Shown here: in pieces, positions 31,841 through 41,254 of the stretch
Layout of the letters: every line of letters starts with the position of its first letter
Numbering within the stretch: the first letter of the stretch is position 1
Source of the DNA: Actinopolyspora xinjiangensis
GTDB lineage: Bacteria > Actinomycetota > Actinomycetes > Mycobacteriales > Pseudonocardiaceae
Assembly: GCF_900104475.1 (NCBI RefSeq)
Contig: NZ_FNJR01000006.1
Location: 197,235-261,234, forward strand
Direction of reading: 5' to 3'
Length of the DNA: 64,000 nt
Translations under genes and position numbers: made by a program
The notes under the pieces: generated by a model
The model's database searches: none
What the model saw: only the letters and a program-made list of their open reading frames with translations
Told to the model about the DNA's origin: nothing

Positions 31841-34294
31841 ATGGAACCACCGCACATCTCCCAGGAGCACGTGGAGGAGTTACTGGGTCGGCTCGACCTG
31901 GAGCGGAAGGTCCGGTTGATCAGCGGAGCCGGTTTCTGGCACACCCCGGACGAGCCCGTGATCGGACTGCGGGGCATGTTCCTCTCGGACGGGCCTTCGG
32001 GAGTGCGCGGTGAGTTCTGGGACGAGCGCGACCCGTCGAGCTGCCTGCCCTCACCGACGGCGCTCGCGGCCACCTGGGACGAGGAGTCGGTCGTCGGTTC
32101 GGCGCGGGTTCTGGCCGCGGAAGCGCGGCGCAAGGGCGTGGACGTGGTGCTGGGGCCCACGATCAACCTGCACCGCAGTCCGCTGGGCGGGAGGCACTTC
32201 GAGTGCTTCTCCGAGGATCCGCTGCTTACCGGGCGGATCGCCGGGGCCTACATCGGCGCGCTGCAGGACGCGGGGGTCGCCGCCACCGCGAAGCACTACG
32301 TGGCCAACGACTCCGAAACGGAGCGTTACACGGTGGACGTGGAAGTGGACGAACGCACCCTGCGAGAGCTCTACCTGGCGCCGTTCGAACGCGCGGTCGC
32401 CGCCGGTGCCTGGTTGGTGATGTCCGGCTACAACGGGGTGAACGGCCACACCATGACCGAGCACCCGCTACTGGAAGACCCGCTGCGCACCGAGTGGGGG
32501 TTCGACGGTGTGGTGGTTTCGGACTGGACCGCCGTGCGCACCACGGAGGCCGCGGCGGCGGGCAACGATCTCGCGATGCCGGGGCCTTCCGAGGTGTGGG
32601 GCGCACCGTTGCTCGCGGCGATCCGGGACGGACGGGTCCCCGAAGCCGCCGTCGACGACAAGGTGCGCCGGATCATCCGGCTGGCGGCGCGTGTCGGCGC
32701 GCTGGACGACGTGGTCCCGCGCGGGCTCCGGTTGCCGGAGGTGGACCGGAGCCGAGCCCTTCGGTCCGCCGCCGCCGACTCGATGGTGTTGCTGCGCAAC
32801 GAGGGCGAGTTGCTTCCGCTGCGGCGTTCCCGGCTGGGAAGGTTGGCCGTGCTCGGTCCCAGCGCCTCGGCGTCCCGGGTGCAGGGCGGTGGCAGTTCCA
32901 GCGTCGTCCCGGAGTACGCGATTTCGCCGCTGGAGGGGCTGCGCACCGCCCTCGGCTCCGCGACCGAGGTGGTCCACCGCGAAGGTGTGTTCCTCCGCGA
33001 CGAACTCGAACCGGTCCCCGTCGACATGCTGACCAACCCCGTCACGGGGCAGCGAGGGGTTCGGGTGTGCTTCCGCGACGCGCACGGTGAGGTGCTTGCT
33101 GCCGAGAATCGTGGCACCGCCCGGCTGATGTGGACCGGTGCCGAACTGTCGGGCGTGGAGACCGTCGAGGTCAGCACCACGGTGCTGCCCACCGTGAGCG
33201 GGACCCACGAACTCGGGGTGGCCGGTGTGGGGCCGCATCGCCTGGAGGTGGACGGTTCTGTGGTGCTGGAGCGGACGCTCCGCCCGGAGAGAGCGGATCC
33301 GGCCGAGGCGGTTCTCGCTCCGCCCCACGCCACGGCGGAGGTGGAGCTCGAAGCGGGAAGCGCGGTCGACGTGCTCGCCACCCACCGGGTGCTCGGCGGA
33401 TGGCTCGGCGCCGTCACGTTGGGACTGTTCGAACCGGCAGCCGATGCGGCGGCCGAGTTCGCGGGGGCGGTGGCCGCCGCGTCCGAGGCCGACGCCGCCG
33501 TCATCGTGGTCGGCACCACCGCGCGGACCGAGAGCGAGGGCTCGGACAGGGATACGCTCGAGTTGCCGGGAGGCCAGCGCGAGCTCGTCCGGGCGGTGGC
33601 GGAGGCGAATCCGCACACCGTGGTCGTGGTGAACTCCGGAGCCCCGGTCGAGCTGGACTGGCACGAGGAGGTACCCGCCGTCCTGCTGAGCTGGTTTCCG
33701 GGGCAGGAGGGTGGAAACGCCCTGGCCGACGTGCTGTTGGGGGATCGCGAGCCCGGTGGGCGGTTGCCGAGCACCTGGCCGGTGCGGCAGCGGGACGTCC
33801 CGGTGCTGGATACCCGGCCCGACCACGGCAGGCTGGAGTACGCCGAGGGTCCGCACATCGGGTACCGGGCGTGGCGGCGATCGGCTCGGCGGCCCGCCTA
33901 CTCCTTCGGGCACGGCCTGGGCTACACCCGATGGGAGTACACCTCGCTGCTGGGCCCGGAGCGGTTCCGGGCCGGTGACGACGTGCTGTTCCAGGTGGGG
34001 CTGACCAACACCGGGGAGCGGCACGGCAAGGAGGTCGTGCAGCTGTACCTCCGACGCGCGGAATCCGAAGTGGACCGCCCAGAGCTGTGGCTGGCCGGAT
34101 TCGCCGTGGTCGAGGCGGCGGCCGGTGCCCAAGCGCTGGTCCCCGTGCGGCTGGAGGCCGAGGTCTTCCGCCACTGGGACCGCGTGGTGGGAGGTTGGAG
34201 CTTCGAGCCGGGAACCTTCACCGTGCTGGCCGGACACGGCGTCGCGGACCTCCCGTTGCGCACCGAGATCCAGCTCGACACTCCCACCGGCTGA
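31841..34294 (+). CDS. Glycoside hydrolase family 3 beta-glucosidase with PA14-type insert
   Basis: 817 residues, no signal peptide, so intracellular. The GH3 barrel spans about 1-300 (KGVDVVLGPTINLHRSPLGG; AGVAATAKHYVANDSETERY; nucleophile D228 in GVVVSDWTAVRT), the second alpha/beta domain about 310-690 with a PA14-like insertion around 410-520 (GTARLMWTGAELSGVETVEV; HRLEVDGSVVLERTL), DAAVIVVGTTARTESEGSDR and VVVVNSGAPVELDWHEEVPA. A fibronectin III-like end follows (LTNTGERHGKEVVQLYLRRA). ATG at 31841 has GAGGAG 7 bases upstream. Related enzymes split plant oligosaccharides or glycosides. No sugar transporter or regulator is adjacent. Confidence 0.95.
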   Translation: MEPPHISQEHVEELLGRLDLERKVRLISGAGFWHTPDEPVIGLRGMFLSDGPSGVRGEFWDERDPSSCLPSPTALAATWDEESVVGSARVLAAEARRKGVDVVLGPTINLHRSPLGGRHFECFSEDPLLTGRIAGAYIGALQDAGVAATAKHYVANDSETERYTVDVEVDERTLRELYLAPFERAVAAGAWLVMSGYNGVNGHTMTEHPLLEDPLRTEWGFDGVVVSDWTAVRTTEAAAAGNDLAMPGPSEVWGAPLLAAIRDGRVPEAAVDDKVRRIIRLAARVGALDDVVPRGLRLPEVDRSRALRSAAADSMVLLRNEGELLPLRRSRLGRLAVLGPSASASRVQGGGSSSVVPEYAISPLEGLRTALGSATEVVHREGVFLRDELEPVPVDMLTNPVTGQRGVRVCFRDAHGEVLAAENRGTARLMWTGAELSGVETVEVSTTVLPTVSGTHELGVAGVGPHRLEVDGSVVLERTLRPERADPAEAVLAPPHATAEVELEAGSAVDVLATHRVLGGWLGAVTLGLFEPAADAAAEFAGAVAAASEADAAVIVVGTTARTESEGSDRDTLELPGGQRELVRAVAEANPHTVVVVNSGAPVELDWHEEVPAVLLSWFPGQEGGNALADVLLGDREPGGRLPSTWPVRQRDVPVLDTRPDHGRLEYAEGPHIGYRAWRRSARRPAYSFGHGLGYTRWEYTSLLGPERFRAGDDVLFQVGLTNTGERHGKEVVQLYLRRAESEVDRPELWLAGFAVVEAAAGAQALVPVRLEAEVFRHWDRVVGGWSFEPGTFTVLAGHGVADLPLRTEIQLDTPTG

Positions 34295-34512
34295 TCCGGT
34301 TCCCCGGTTCGGGTTCCACGGGTGGTCGCGTGGCGGAACCTCTCGCTGCGACGAGGCCGCGGCATCGGGTAAGCGACCCGCACAGCGCCGGACCTTCCTC
34401 GCGAGAGCACCACGGGAGACCCCGCGGCGGTACGGGCCGCGAGGAAGGCCCGCAAGGGCCGGGTGCCGCCCGCGCGTGCTCGACGTGTGGCCGCCGAGGG
34501 TCCGGCGATCGT

Positions 34513-35793
34513 TCAGGGCGCGGTGCCGAGTCCGTTCCGCAGGTCGTCCAGCAGTTCGTCGAGGACGATCTCCTCCTCCACGACCCGACCGGCGCTGGAC
34601 ATCACCTCGGGCAGCTCGGGATCCCACGGTGCCTCCGTGGGGGTCTCGTCGAGGATCTGCAGGTCGGTGCGCAGCGCGGATGCCCGGTTGACCGCTTCGC
34701 GGTAGTCCGAGGCCGACATCCGCCACGGCACCACCCCCTGCTGCTCGTACAGCGAGGCGGTGATGGACAGTCCGGACCAGTCGAAGTCACCGTGGTAGCG
34801 CAGGACCGCACCGTCGGCGCGCAGCCGGTCGAGCAGCTCCAGGGCCACCGTGGTGGGGTTACCGGAGACGCAGATCAGCGGATGCCGCACCCTTTCCGTC
34901 ACGGTCGCTTCCAGCACCCGGGGGTTCTCGCACACCGCGATCACCGTGCCCGGTTCGACCAGAGCGGGCGGTGCCGCGCGCAGGTCGAGCTGTGTCAGGT
35001 GGGTCGGCACCCCCGCTTCGGTACGTTCCCGCACGGTGCCCGACCACGTGTCGGCCCCGGTCAGCGGCAGTGCCCAGCAGGGCACCGTGGCCGAGACCCC
35101 GTCCAGCGTGACTCCGCAGCGCTCCCACAGGTTCCTGCGCTCGCGCTCGTTGCCGGGAGAGTCCACCCCGTGCGCCATCGCCGCGGCACGCAGCACCACC
35201 CGGCTCAGCGTGGTGCCGTTGTCCAGCCCGTGCGCGCCGCGTGCGAAACGAGCGGCGAGATCGGTACGGGCACGCCAGGTCCGCGGTCGCTCGGAGGGGT
35301 CGAGCACCAGACGTGCCAGCACGGCGGCGGCGCGTGCCGCGGTGGACTCCAGGTCGGCCTCGGCCACCCGTCCGTACTGCCGTACCCAGTGCTGCCACGC
35401 CGTGGCCCACGGCTGATCCCCGAGACCGTGCTCGGCCAGCGCCGCGCCCAGTACTTCGACGGTCCGGTCGCCTCGTTGCCGCCGGCGCCGTGAGTCCGAC
35501 TCCCTCGGGGTGACCGGCCGCTCGTGCAGGATCTCCAGCACCTCTTCCAAACTCCTGCCGAAGCGGCTCCCGCGCACTGCTTCATCCAGTTTGGACACAT
35601 TGATCCTGGTGCCCTGGCCCCACATCGGACGACCGTAGAGATTGCCCACCTCACGGCGGGTCCCCTCGTCCGGCAGTTCCAGTCGGAAGGTCGCCGGACG
35701 CTCGGGAGCCTCCAGCGCCTGCCTGGCGCGCTCCCAGAGCCCCCGCAGTTCGGGTCGGTCCCAGACGGCGCGGATGTCCTCGGCGTCGTTCAC
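34513..35793 (-). CDS. jetD: Wadjet JetD (DUF2399/TIGR02679, TOPRIM-type nuclease subunit)
   Basis: 426 residues. The N-terminal part (LRGLWERARQALEA, NLYGRPMWGQGTRINVSKLD) is the DUF3323-type segment; the C-terminal TOPRIM-like domain has an acidic set: E289 in VIAVCENPRVLEATV and D336/D338 in LRYHGDFDWSGLSITASLYE. In Wadjet systems JetD cuts plasmid DNA that the JetABC motor has extruded. The GTG at 35793 overlaps the jetC stop by 4 bases, so it is the last gene of a coupled operon. The acidic residues expected of an active nuclease are in place. Confidence 0.92.
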   Translation of the reverse strand: MNDAEDIRAVWDRPELRGLWERARQALEAPERPATFRLELPDEGTRREVGNLYGRPMWGQGTRINVSKLDEAVRGSRFGRSLEEVLEILHERPVTPRESDSRRRRQRGDRTVEVLGAALAEHGLGDQPWATAWQHWVRQYGRVAEADLESTAARAAAVLARLVLDPSERPRTWRARTDLAARFARGAHGLDNGTTLSRVVLRAAAMAHGVDSPGNERERRNLWERCGVTLDGVSATVPCWALPLTGADTWSGTVRERTEAGVPTHLTQLDLRAAPPALVEPGTVIAVCENPRVLEATVTERVRHPLICVSGNPTTVALELLDRLRADGAVLRYHGDFDWSGLSITASLYEQQGVVPWRMSASDYREAVNRASALRTDLQILDETPTEAPWDPELPEVMSSAGRVVEEEIVLDELLDDLRNGLGTAP

Positions 35794-38700
35794 TGTTCAG
35801 CTCGCTCCAGACCGCGACCGTTCCACACGGTGTGGGTGCAGGCGATCCCGTGCCCGCTGCGCGGCCGCAGCACGTCGTAGATGTGCATCTTCGGGATCTT
35901 GGGGGAAACCCCCCATCCGCTCGGCCAGGTGATCATCCAGTCCATGTCCAGATCCACCAGCAGCCCCAGCATACGTGCCACCGTCGGGTCGTCCAGCCGC
36001 TCGAACGCCTCGTCCAGCAGCACCAGGCGCAGCGGATCGTGCCGCTCGCCCGAGGACTCGATCGCGTCGTAGAACGACGCGGCCCCGGCGAACAGGGTCA
36101 CGTAGGACACCAGCCGGGTCTCTCCCGAGGACAACTGCCGTAGCCGTCGCACGCGCGGCTGTCCGTCGGGCCCCGCGTCGCGAACCCGCACGGTGAACTC
36201 GTACCAGTCCCGGTAGTCCAGCGCCCTGGCCAGGATCTCACCGTATCCGCCCGAGACGCTCTCCCGCTGCGACTCGATCAGGTCGGTGAACACCCGGCGC
36301 AGCAGCGCGTCCTCCTGCTCCTCCCGGTTCGCGAACGGTTTGCGGACCACTTCGATGGCCTGGCGCATGTCCTCGCTCAGCGCGGTGGCGGGTTGCCAGT
36401 CCAACTGCACGTGCACTCCCTGGCTGGAACGCGCACCGTCCAGCACCCGGTTCATCCGGTCGCACAGGTCCCGGGCCACCGCGATCTGGTCCCGCAGTCG
36501 TTCGGCGAGGTCGCGGATCAGGTAGTCGGCGAAGATGGAACGGTACTGCTCGTTGAGGTACTCCCGCTGCTCGACCAGCCGCCCGTTTATCCGCAGCGCG
36601 GCCTCGGCGACCGGCAACGGCCCCTCCTCGCCGATCACCGTCACGGTCAGCACCCCCTCGTCCTCGGCGGTGGTGACGTCGAAGTGACCGCTCAGCGACT
36701 GCTTCAACGGGTGCAGTTTGTCGTGGACCGCCTTGGCCGTGGTGCTGCCGGGGGAGGAACGCGCCACCGTGGTCGAGAGCAGCGCGGTCACCGCCTGCTC
36801 GGACTCCCCCGGTCGCGAGGGCAGTTCCCCGTCGGTGGCCTCGACCGCCGCCGCCCACAACCCCGGCAGCTCCAGGGCCCGGCGCAGCGCGGCCTCGGCG
36901 TCCCGGCTCTCCGACTCCCGTTCGGTCAGTCGTACGCGAGCCGCGTTCAGCTTTTCCTCGAGCTTGCCCGCGGCCTCCCGGGCGGCCGAAGCCCGTTCCC
37001 GCGTCTCGGGCAACCGTTCGCGGAGACCTTCCCGCTCGTTCTCCAGCTCGGTGACCTGCTCGGCGACCTGTCGTCCCTCGTCGCCGACCGAGGCCGTCAA
37101 CTCCGCCAGCGCCGCCGCCTGCTCGGCGTGGTTCGCGCAGTGCTGTTCGGCCAACGACTCGGCCGCCATCCGGTCGGCGACCGTGGCGTCGTGGTGCAGC
37201 AGGGTGTTGCCGAGCTGCTCCAGGGTGCCGAGGCAACGTGAGGCGATGGCCTCGCGGAACGTTTCCAACGCCTGTCGCGCGTCCGTGGCGGCCCGGTTGG
37301 CCTCCCGGAGCGCTTCGGTCTCGGGACGCAACCCCGCTCCGCCCGCCGCGTGCACCAGTTCCGAACGCGTCGCCCGCCAACGCTCCTCTGCCTGCTCGTG
37401 GTCCTGCCGCAACCGATTGGCCTCGCGTTGTGCCTCGTCGGCGTCGTCGATCGCGCTGGCGAGTCTGGCGTGGGCGCTGAACAGCTCGTCGTCGTCCGGA
37501 TAGGACTCCAGTTCCCGCTCCAGCGCGTTCGCGTGGCGGTTCGCCTCGGCTCGTCGCCGCTCCACGTCACCGAGTTCCGAACGCAGCCGGGCCAGCTCGG
37601 CCTCCAACTGGGCGATGCGCTGCTGCCGCGCGGCCCGGCGCGCCCCCGCGCCCACGTACTCCGCCGCCGTCTTGCGCCACGCTCCCGAAAGCACCCCGCT
37701 GCGCCAGTGACCCGTCGCGGAGACCGAGAGCTCGCCGCCGGAGGTCACCGCCACCGAGCGGAGCAACGCCCCGATCCGCTCCGCCGAGACGGGACAGTCC
37801 GATTCGGCGGCGGGAACCAGCAGTTCGGCCAGGGAGTGCTCGGGAAGCGGTTCAGCGGGGGTGGCGAGCACGTCGGCGGTGTCGGCGTCGACGGCGGTGC
37901 CGTCGGCGGTCACCCACGCGTTGAGCAGCCCGCAGGCCTGCAACGCTCCCTCCAGCGCGGCGCGCTCGGTCTCGGGCAGCGATTCCGCGAAGTCCACCAG
38001 CCGGTAGAACGCCTCGCCCGAGCCGGTGACCCGCTCGGCGGTGGCCCAGGAGGGGCGCTCCGGAACGCGCTCCCCACCGGAACGCAGCTCCGCCAGTTCG
38101 GTGTCGCGCTCCGCCACGGTCGAGCGGATCTCCGCCAGCGTCCGGTCCAGCTCGGTGACGCGCATCCGTGCGCGGTGCAGCACCGGCTGGGCCCACTCGC
38201 GGGTTCGCTCCCGACCCCCGCGTGCCGCGAAGCGATCGGCCACCAGCTGTTCCAGTGTGGGGGAGTCCGGTGGTGCGGGGCCGTCCGCCGCCTCCTCGGT
38301 GAGCGCCCCGTCGCGCCACCAGCCGCGCAGCCGGTCGAGCCACGCGAGCGCGGTGTCGTGCAGGTCCTGCCGCACCTGGTTGCGCCGCGCGGCCGCCTCC
38401 GTGGCGGTCACCTTGGCCGCTTCGGCCCGTCGCTCGGCGTCGTCCACCTCGGCCCGCTGCCGGTCGGTGTCCACGGCCCGCTGGTGCAGCGTCAGCGTCA
38501 GTGCCCCGCGCTGCCGCGCGGCCTCCACCGCGCGTTCGGCGTGTTCGTCGACCTCGCGCAGCCTGGCCGCGAACTCCTCGGTGTCCGGTTGTGGCGGGAC
38601 GTGACGTTCCACGCTGAGCCATTCGGAGCCGGTATCGGCAGTGCCACGCACGACCTCCGAACGGACCGTGGCCTCGGTGGGCGGCATCGTGGGCACGCCA

Positions 38701-40001
38701 GGGGCCAGCGAACCGTCCAACCCCGACGCGGTGAGCAGGGACTCCGCCCGCTCGCGATGCTGCCTGGCCGCGGCGACGTCCGAACCCAGGCGCTCCAGCA
38801 TGCCCAGCACCGTGGAGACCGAGCGCTGCTCCTGGTCCCGGTGCCGTTCGGCGGTGCGCAGCGCGTCCTCGGCCGTCGAGCGCGCGTTGTCCACCAGTGC
38901 CCTGCGGTCGTGCAGGTTCTGCAATTCGGTGTAGGCCGGGCTCTGCCGCAGGGCCTGCAACGAGGAGTCCAGCTCGCGGTCGCGCCGTTCCAGTTCGGTC
39001 ACCCGCTCGTCGCTCTCGGAGCGCTCGTCGAGCTTGGCCCGGTGCTGCTCGGTCAGCTCCTCGATCGTGCCCCGCAGCGAGTCGTACCGGCCCGCCGCTT
39101 CGCGGGACTCCTTCGCCCGCGCGCGCAGCACCGCCAGCGCGTAGTCCGAGTAGGTGGTCATGAAGGTTCCGAGCGCGCTGTCGGCGGTGGTCAGCCGCAG
39201 GATGTTCTCGCGGATCGACTCCAGGTCCTCGAAGGAGGTCGCCAACCGCTGCACCAATGTCGAGTCCAGCGGGGGCAGCGCGTCGGACAGGATCTGCTCC
39301 AGCTGGCCCTCCTGCACCTTCAGCCCCACGTCCGGGTTGCGCAGGGTGCGCTGCAGATGCAGCAGGTCGCCGTAGCGTTCCGGTGTGATGCCGTAGACCG
39401 TGCCCGCGATCCTGGCGCGGAAGGCCTGCTCGTCGAACAGGCACTCGGCGCCGAGCTCGTCCCGCAACTGGGTCTGGCCCAACGGCACGTCGCCCGGTCC
39501 GATCAGCCGCAGGTCGTGGTCGACCCGGCGTTCGGTCACGAACCGCCACGAATCGCTGATCTGGTTGGAAGCCGCCGCCGCCTTCACCCCGATCCCGCAG
39601 GTCAGGAACCGCTCCGAGCCGTCCCCCTCGACTCTGGACAGCTCGACCCAGGCGTAGCCGACGCGGTTACCGCCGCCCTCGCGCTCGTCGAGCATCAACC
39701 GTTTCATGCTGACCGTGTCGAAGCCCTTCGAACCGATCTGTCGCAGATCGCCGTCCAGGCACAGCGGCAGCAGCAGTTCCAGGGTGCGTGACTTTCCCGA
39801 ACCGTTGGTTCCCTGGAAGATCGCGCGTCCACCACTGAGGTCGAACTCCTGGTTCGCGTACTGCCAGATGTTGACCACGCCGCCACGTCGCAGGCTCCAA
39901 CGGCTACCGACCCCGCCGCCGGGGAGGCGGGCCCCGCCGGAAGCGGTCGAAGACCGTTGTCCCGCGGTGCCCTCCTGGTACTCCACCGCTTCCGTGCTCA
40001 C
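35790..40001 (-). CDS. jetC: Wadjet JetC (TIGR02680, SMC-like ATPase)
   Basis: A 1403-residue SMC/MukB-like motor. Head: Walker A GTNGSGKS at 64-71; tail: signature LSSGE at about 1290-1294 and Walker B LRLVLLDEAFERLDD (D1330/E1331). Between lie two long glutamate/arginine-rich coiled coils (for example EELTEQHRAKLDERSESDER; QRIAQLEAELARLRSELGDV) and a central hinge around 530-640. It should dimerise and extrude DNA loops with JetA and JetB, selecting small circles. GTG at 40001 overlaps the jetB stop (GTGA). The size, intact ATPase motifs and gene order mark the TIGR02680 branch. Confidence 0.95.
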   Translation of the reverse strand: MSTEAVEYQEGTAGQRSSTASGGARLPGGGVGSRWSLRRGGVVNIWQYANQEFDLSGGRAIFQGTNGSGKSRTLELLLPLCLDGDLRQIGSKGFDTVSMKRLMLDEREGGGNRVGYAWVELSRVEGDGSERFLTCGIGVKAAAASNQISDSWRFVTERRVDHDLRLIGPGDVPLGQTQLRDELGAECLFDEQAFRARIAGTVYGITPERYGDLLHLQRTLRNPDVGLKVQEGQLEQILSDALPPLDSTLVQRLATSFEDLESIRENILRLTTADSALGTFMTTYSDYALAVLRARAKESREAAGRYDSLRGTIEELTEQHRAKLDERSESDERVTELERRDRELDSSLQALRQSPAYTELQNLHDRRALVDNARSTAEDALRTAERHRDQEQRSVSTVLGMLERLGSDVAAARQHRERAESLLTASGLDGSLAPGVPTMPPTEATVRSEVVRGTADTGSEWLSVERHVPPQPDTEEFAARLREVDEHAERAVEAARQRGALTLTLHQRAVDTDRQRAEVDDAERRAEAAKVTATEAAARRNQVRQDLHDTALAWLDRLRGWWRDGALTEEAADGPAPPDSPTLEQLVADRFAARGGRERTREWAQPVLHRARMRVTELDRTLAEIRSTVAERDTELAELRSGGERVPERPSWATAERVTGSGEAFYRLVDFAESLPETERAALEGALQACGLLNAWVTADGTAVDADTADVLATPAEPLPEHSLAELLVPAAESDCPVSAERIGALLRSVAVTSGGELSVSATGHWRSGVLSGAWRKTAAEYVGAGARRAARQQRIAQLEAELARLRSELGDVERRRAEANRHANALERELESYPDDDELFSAHARLASAIDDADEAQREANRLRQDHEQAEERWRATRSELVHAAGGAGLRPETEALREANRAATDARQALETFREAIASRCLGTLEQLGNTLLHHDATVADRMAAESLAEQHCANHAEQAAALAELTASVGDEGRQVAEQVTELENEREGLRERLPETRERASAAREAAGKLEEKLNAARVRLTERESESRDAEAALRRALELPGLWAAAVEATDGELPSRPGESEQAVTALLSTTVARSSPGSTTAKAVHDKLHPLKQSLSGHFDVTTAEDEGVLTVTVIGEEGPLPVAEAALRINGRLVEQREYLNEQYRSIFADYLIRDLAERLRDQIAVARDLCDRMNRVLDGARSSQGVHVQLDWQPATALSEDMRQAIEVVRKPFANREEQEDALLRRVFTDLIESQRESVSGGYGEILARALDYRDWYEFTVRVRDAGPDGQPRVRRLRQLSSGETRLVSYVTLFAGAASFYDAIESSGERHDPLRLVLLDEAFERLDDPTVARMLGLLVDLDMDWMITWPSGWGVSPKIPKMHIYDVLRPRSGHGIACTHTVWNGRGLERAEQ

Positions 40002-41254
40002 CGCGTGGATTCTCCTTCCGGGTAGTCGAACAACGCGAGATCGGGGCTCGGTTCCTCTGGCGGGGTGTCCGTCTCCCGCTCGGCGGTGCCGGGCTCGCCG
40101 TCCGGGATCGGCAACCAGCGGTGCGCGCTGGGACTGAGCAGCCAGCGCTCGGCCTCCCCGGAGTCGTGCGGCGTCAGCACGCCCACGCGGCGCAGCAGGT
40201 CCACCACCATCGCCACCAGTGAGTCGGGGTCCTCGAGCGCCCGGCGCGACCACGCCGCCGGGTAACTCTCCAGCAACTCACCGCACACCCGGGCGAAATC
40301 CTCCCGCCCGAGCGGGTGCCGGTGATCGCCCTCGCGGGGTTCGGAGCCCTCCAGCAACTTCGGCAACGCCAGCTGGGCCACGCGCGCCACCGTCGAGCTG
40401 CCGGGGAACGGGGCGTCGTTGAGGTAGTCCTGCGGATCGGTGGTGGCGATCCCTTCCGAACGGGACTCGGCCACGAGGCCGAAGTACCGCTCCAGCAACC
40501 GCGCCTCACCGGCGCGGTGCCTGCGCAGCCAGTTCGCCTGAGTCTCGGGCAGGTCGTGGTAGTGCACCACCGGGTCCTCCACCAGTCTGCGCCGCACGGC
40601 CTGCTCCACCGTGACGGCGTGGGCACCTTCGGTGCCCGCCGCCAGCTCGACCAGTCGTTCCGGACCGTCGGCCTCCGAAAGGGGACCGGTCACCAGCTGG
40701 CCGAGCAGGTCGGTGTCCACCGTGATCAGCGCTTCCGCCGCGGTGTCGTTGGCCAGCGGCCCCACCGTCCCCTCGGTCTCGGTGAGCACCCCGAGGTCGA
40801 CCAGGTGGCGCAGCGCGGCGGCCATCGACCTGCGATCCCCCGGTGCGTCACCGATCACGAGACCCGCTTCGCCGGCCGCCGCGCGGATCTCCTCGATCAG
40901 TCGTGACAGCAGCACCTGCTTTCCGCAGCCGGTCAGCGCGGCCAGGGTCAACGCCACGTGCGCGTAACCGCGGGGGGTGAGCGTGGGAACCGCCCTCGTG
41001 GCGTCCTCGCCCGGTCCGGACTTGTACAGCCGCGCGTACCTCCGGTGGATCACCAGGCGGTAGCCGAGCAGGGTGGCGAACAGCTCCTGCAGCACCGCGC
41101 GGTGACGGTAGATCATGCCCAGCAGGTCGCCGTCCGGGCTCGCGGCGTGCAGCAGGGGGCGGCGCAACAGCGTCCTGGCGCAGCGCACCACGTTGGCCGC
41201 GTCTATGTCCCCGAGCTGTTCGAATCCCGGTACTGTGGTCTCCCGTGCTCTCAT
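39998..41254 (-). CDS. jetB: Wadjet JetB (DUF2398, kite-type subunit)
   Basis: 418 residues of the DUF2398/TIGR02678 type, a winged-helix (KITE-like) partner of the SMC motor. Visible blocks: ANVVRCARTLLRRPLLHAAS, LFATLLGYRLVIHRRYARLY, TPRGYAHVALTLAALTGCGK, DLPETQANWLRRHRAGEARL, EGIATTDPQDYLNDAPFPGS, and VAMVVDLLRRVGVLTPHDSG. ATG at 41254 overlaps the jetA stop (ATGA), and its own stop overlaps jetC. It should bridge the JetC heads with JetA. Confidence 0.92.
   Translation of the reverse strand: MRARETTVPGFEQLGDIDAANVVRCARTLLRRPLLHAASPDGDLLGMIYRHRAVLQELFATLLGYRLVIHRRYARLYKSGPGEDATRAVPTLTPRGYAHVALTLAALTGCGKQVLLSRLIEEIRAAAGEAGLVIGDAPGDRRSMAAALRHLVDLGVLTETEGTVGPLANDTAAEALITVDTDLLGQLVTGPLSEADGPERLVELAAGTEGAHAVTVEQAVRRRLVEDPVVHYHDLPETQANWLRRHRAGEARLLERYFGLVAESRSEGIATTDPQDYLNDAPFPGSSTVARVAQLALPKLLEGSEPREGDHRHPLGREDFARVCGELLESYPAAWSRRALEDPDSLVAMVVDLLRRVGVLTPHDSGEAERWLLSPSAHRWLPIPDGEPGTAERETDTPPEEPSPDLALFDYPEGESTR

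Noticed and set aside
37350-39791. 813-codon plus-strand frame opposite jetC
   Set aside because: Third-position mirror of a GC-rich coiled-coil gene; no domain, no ribosome site.
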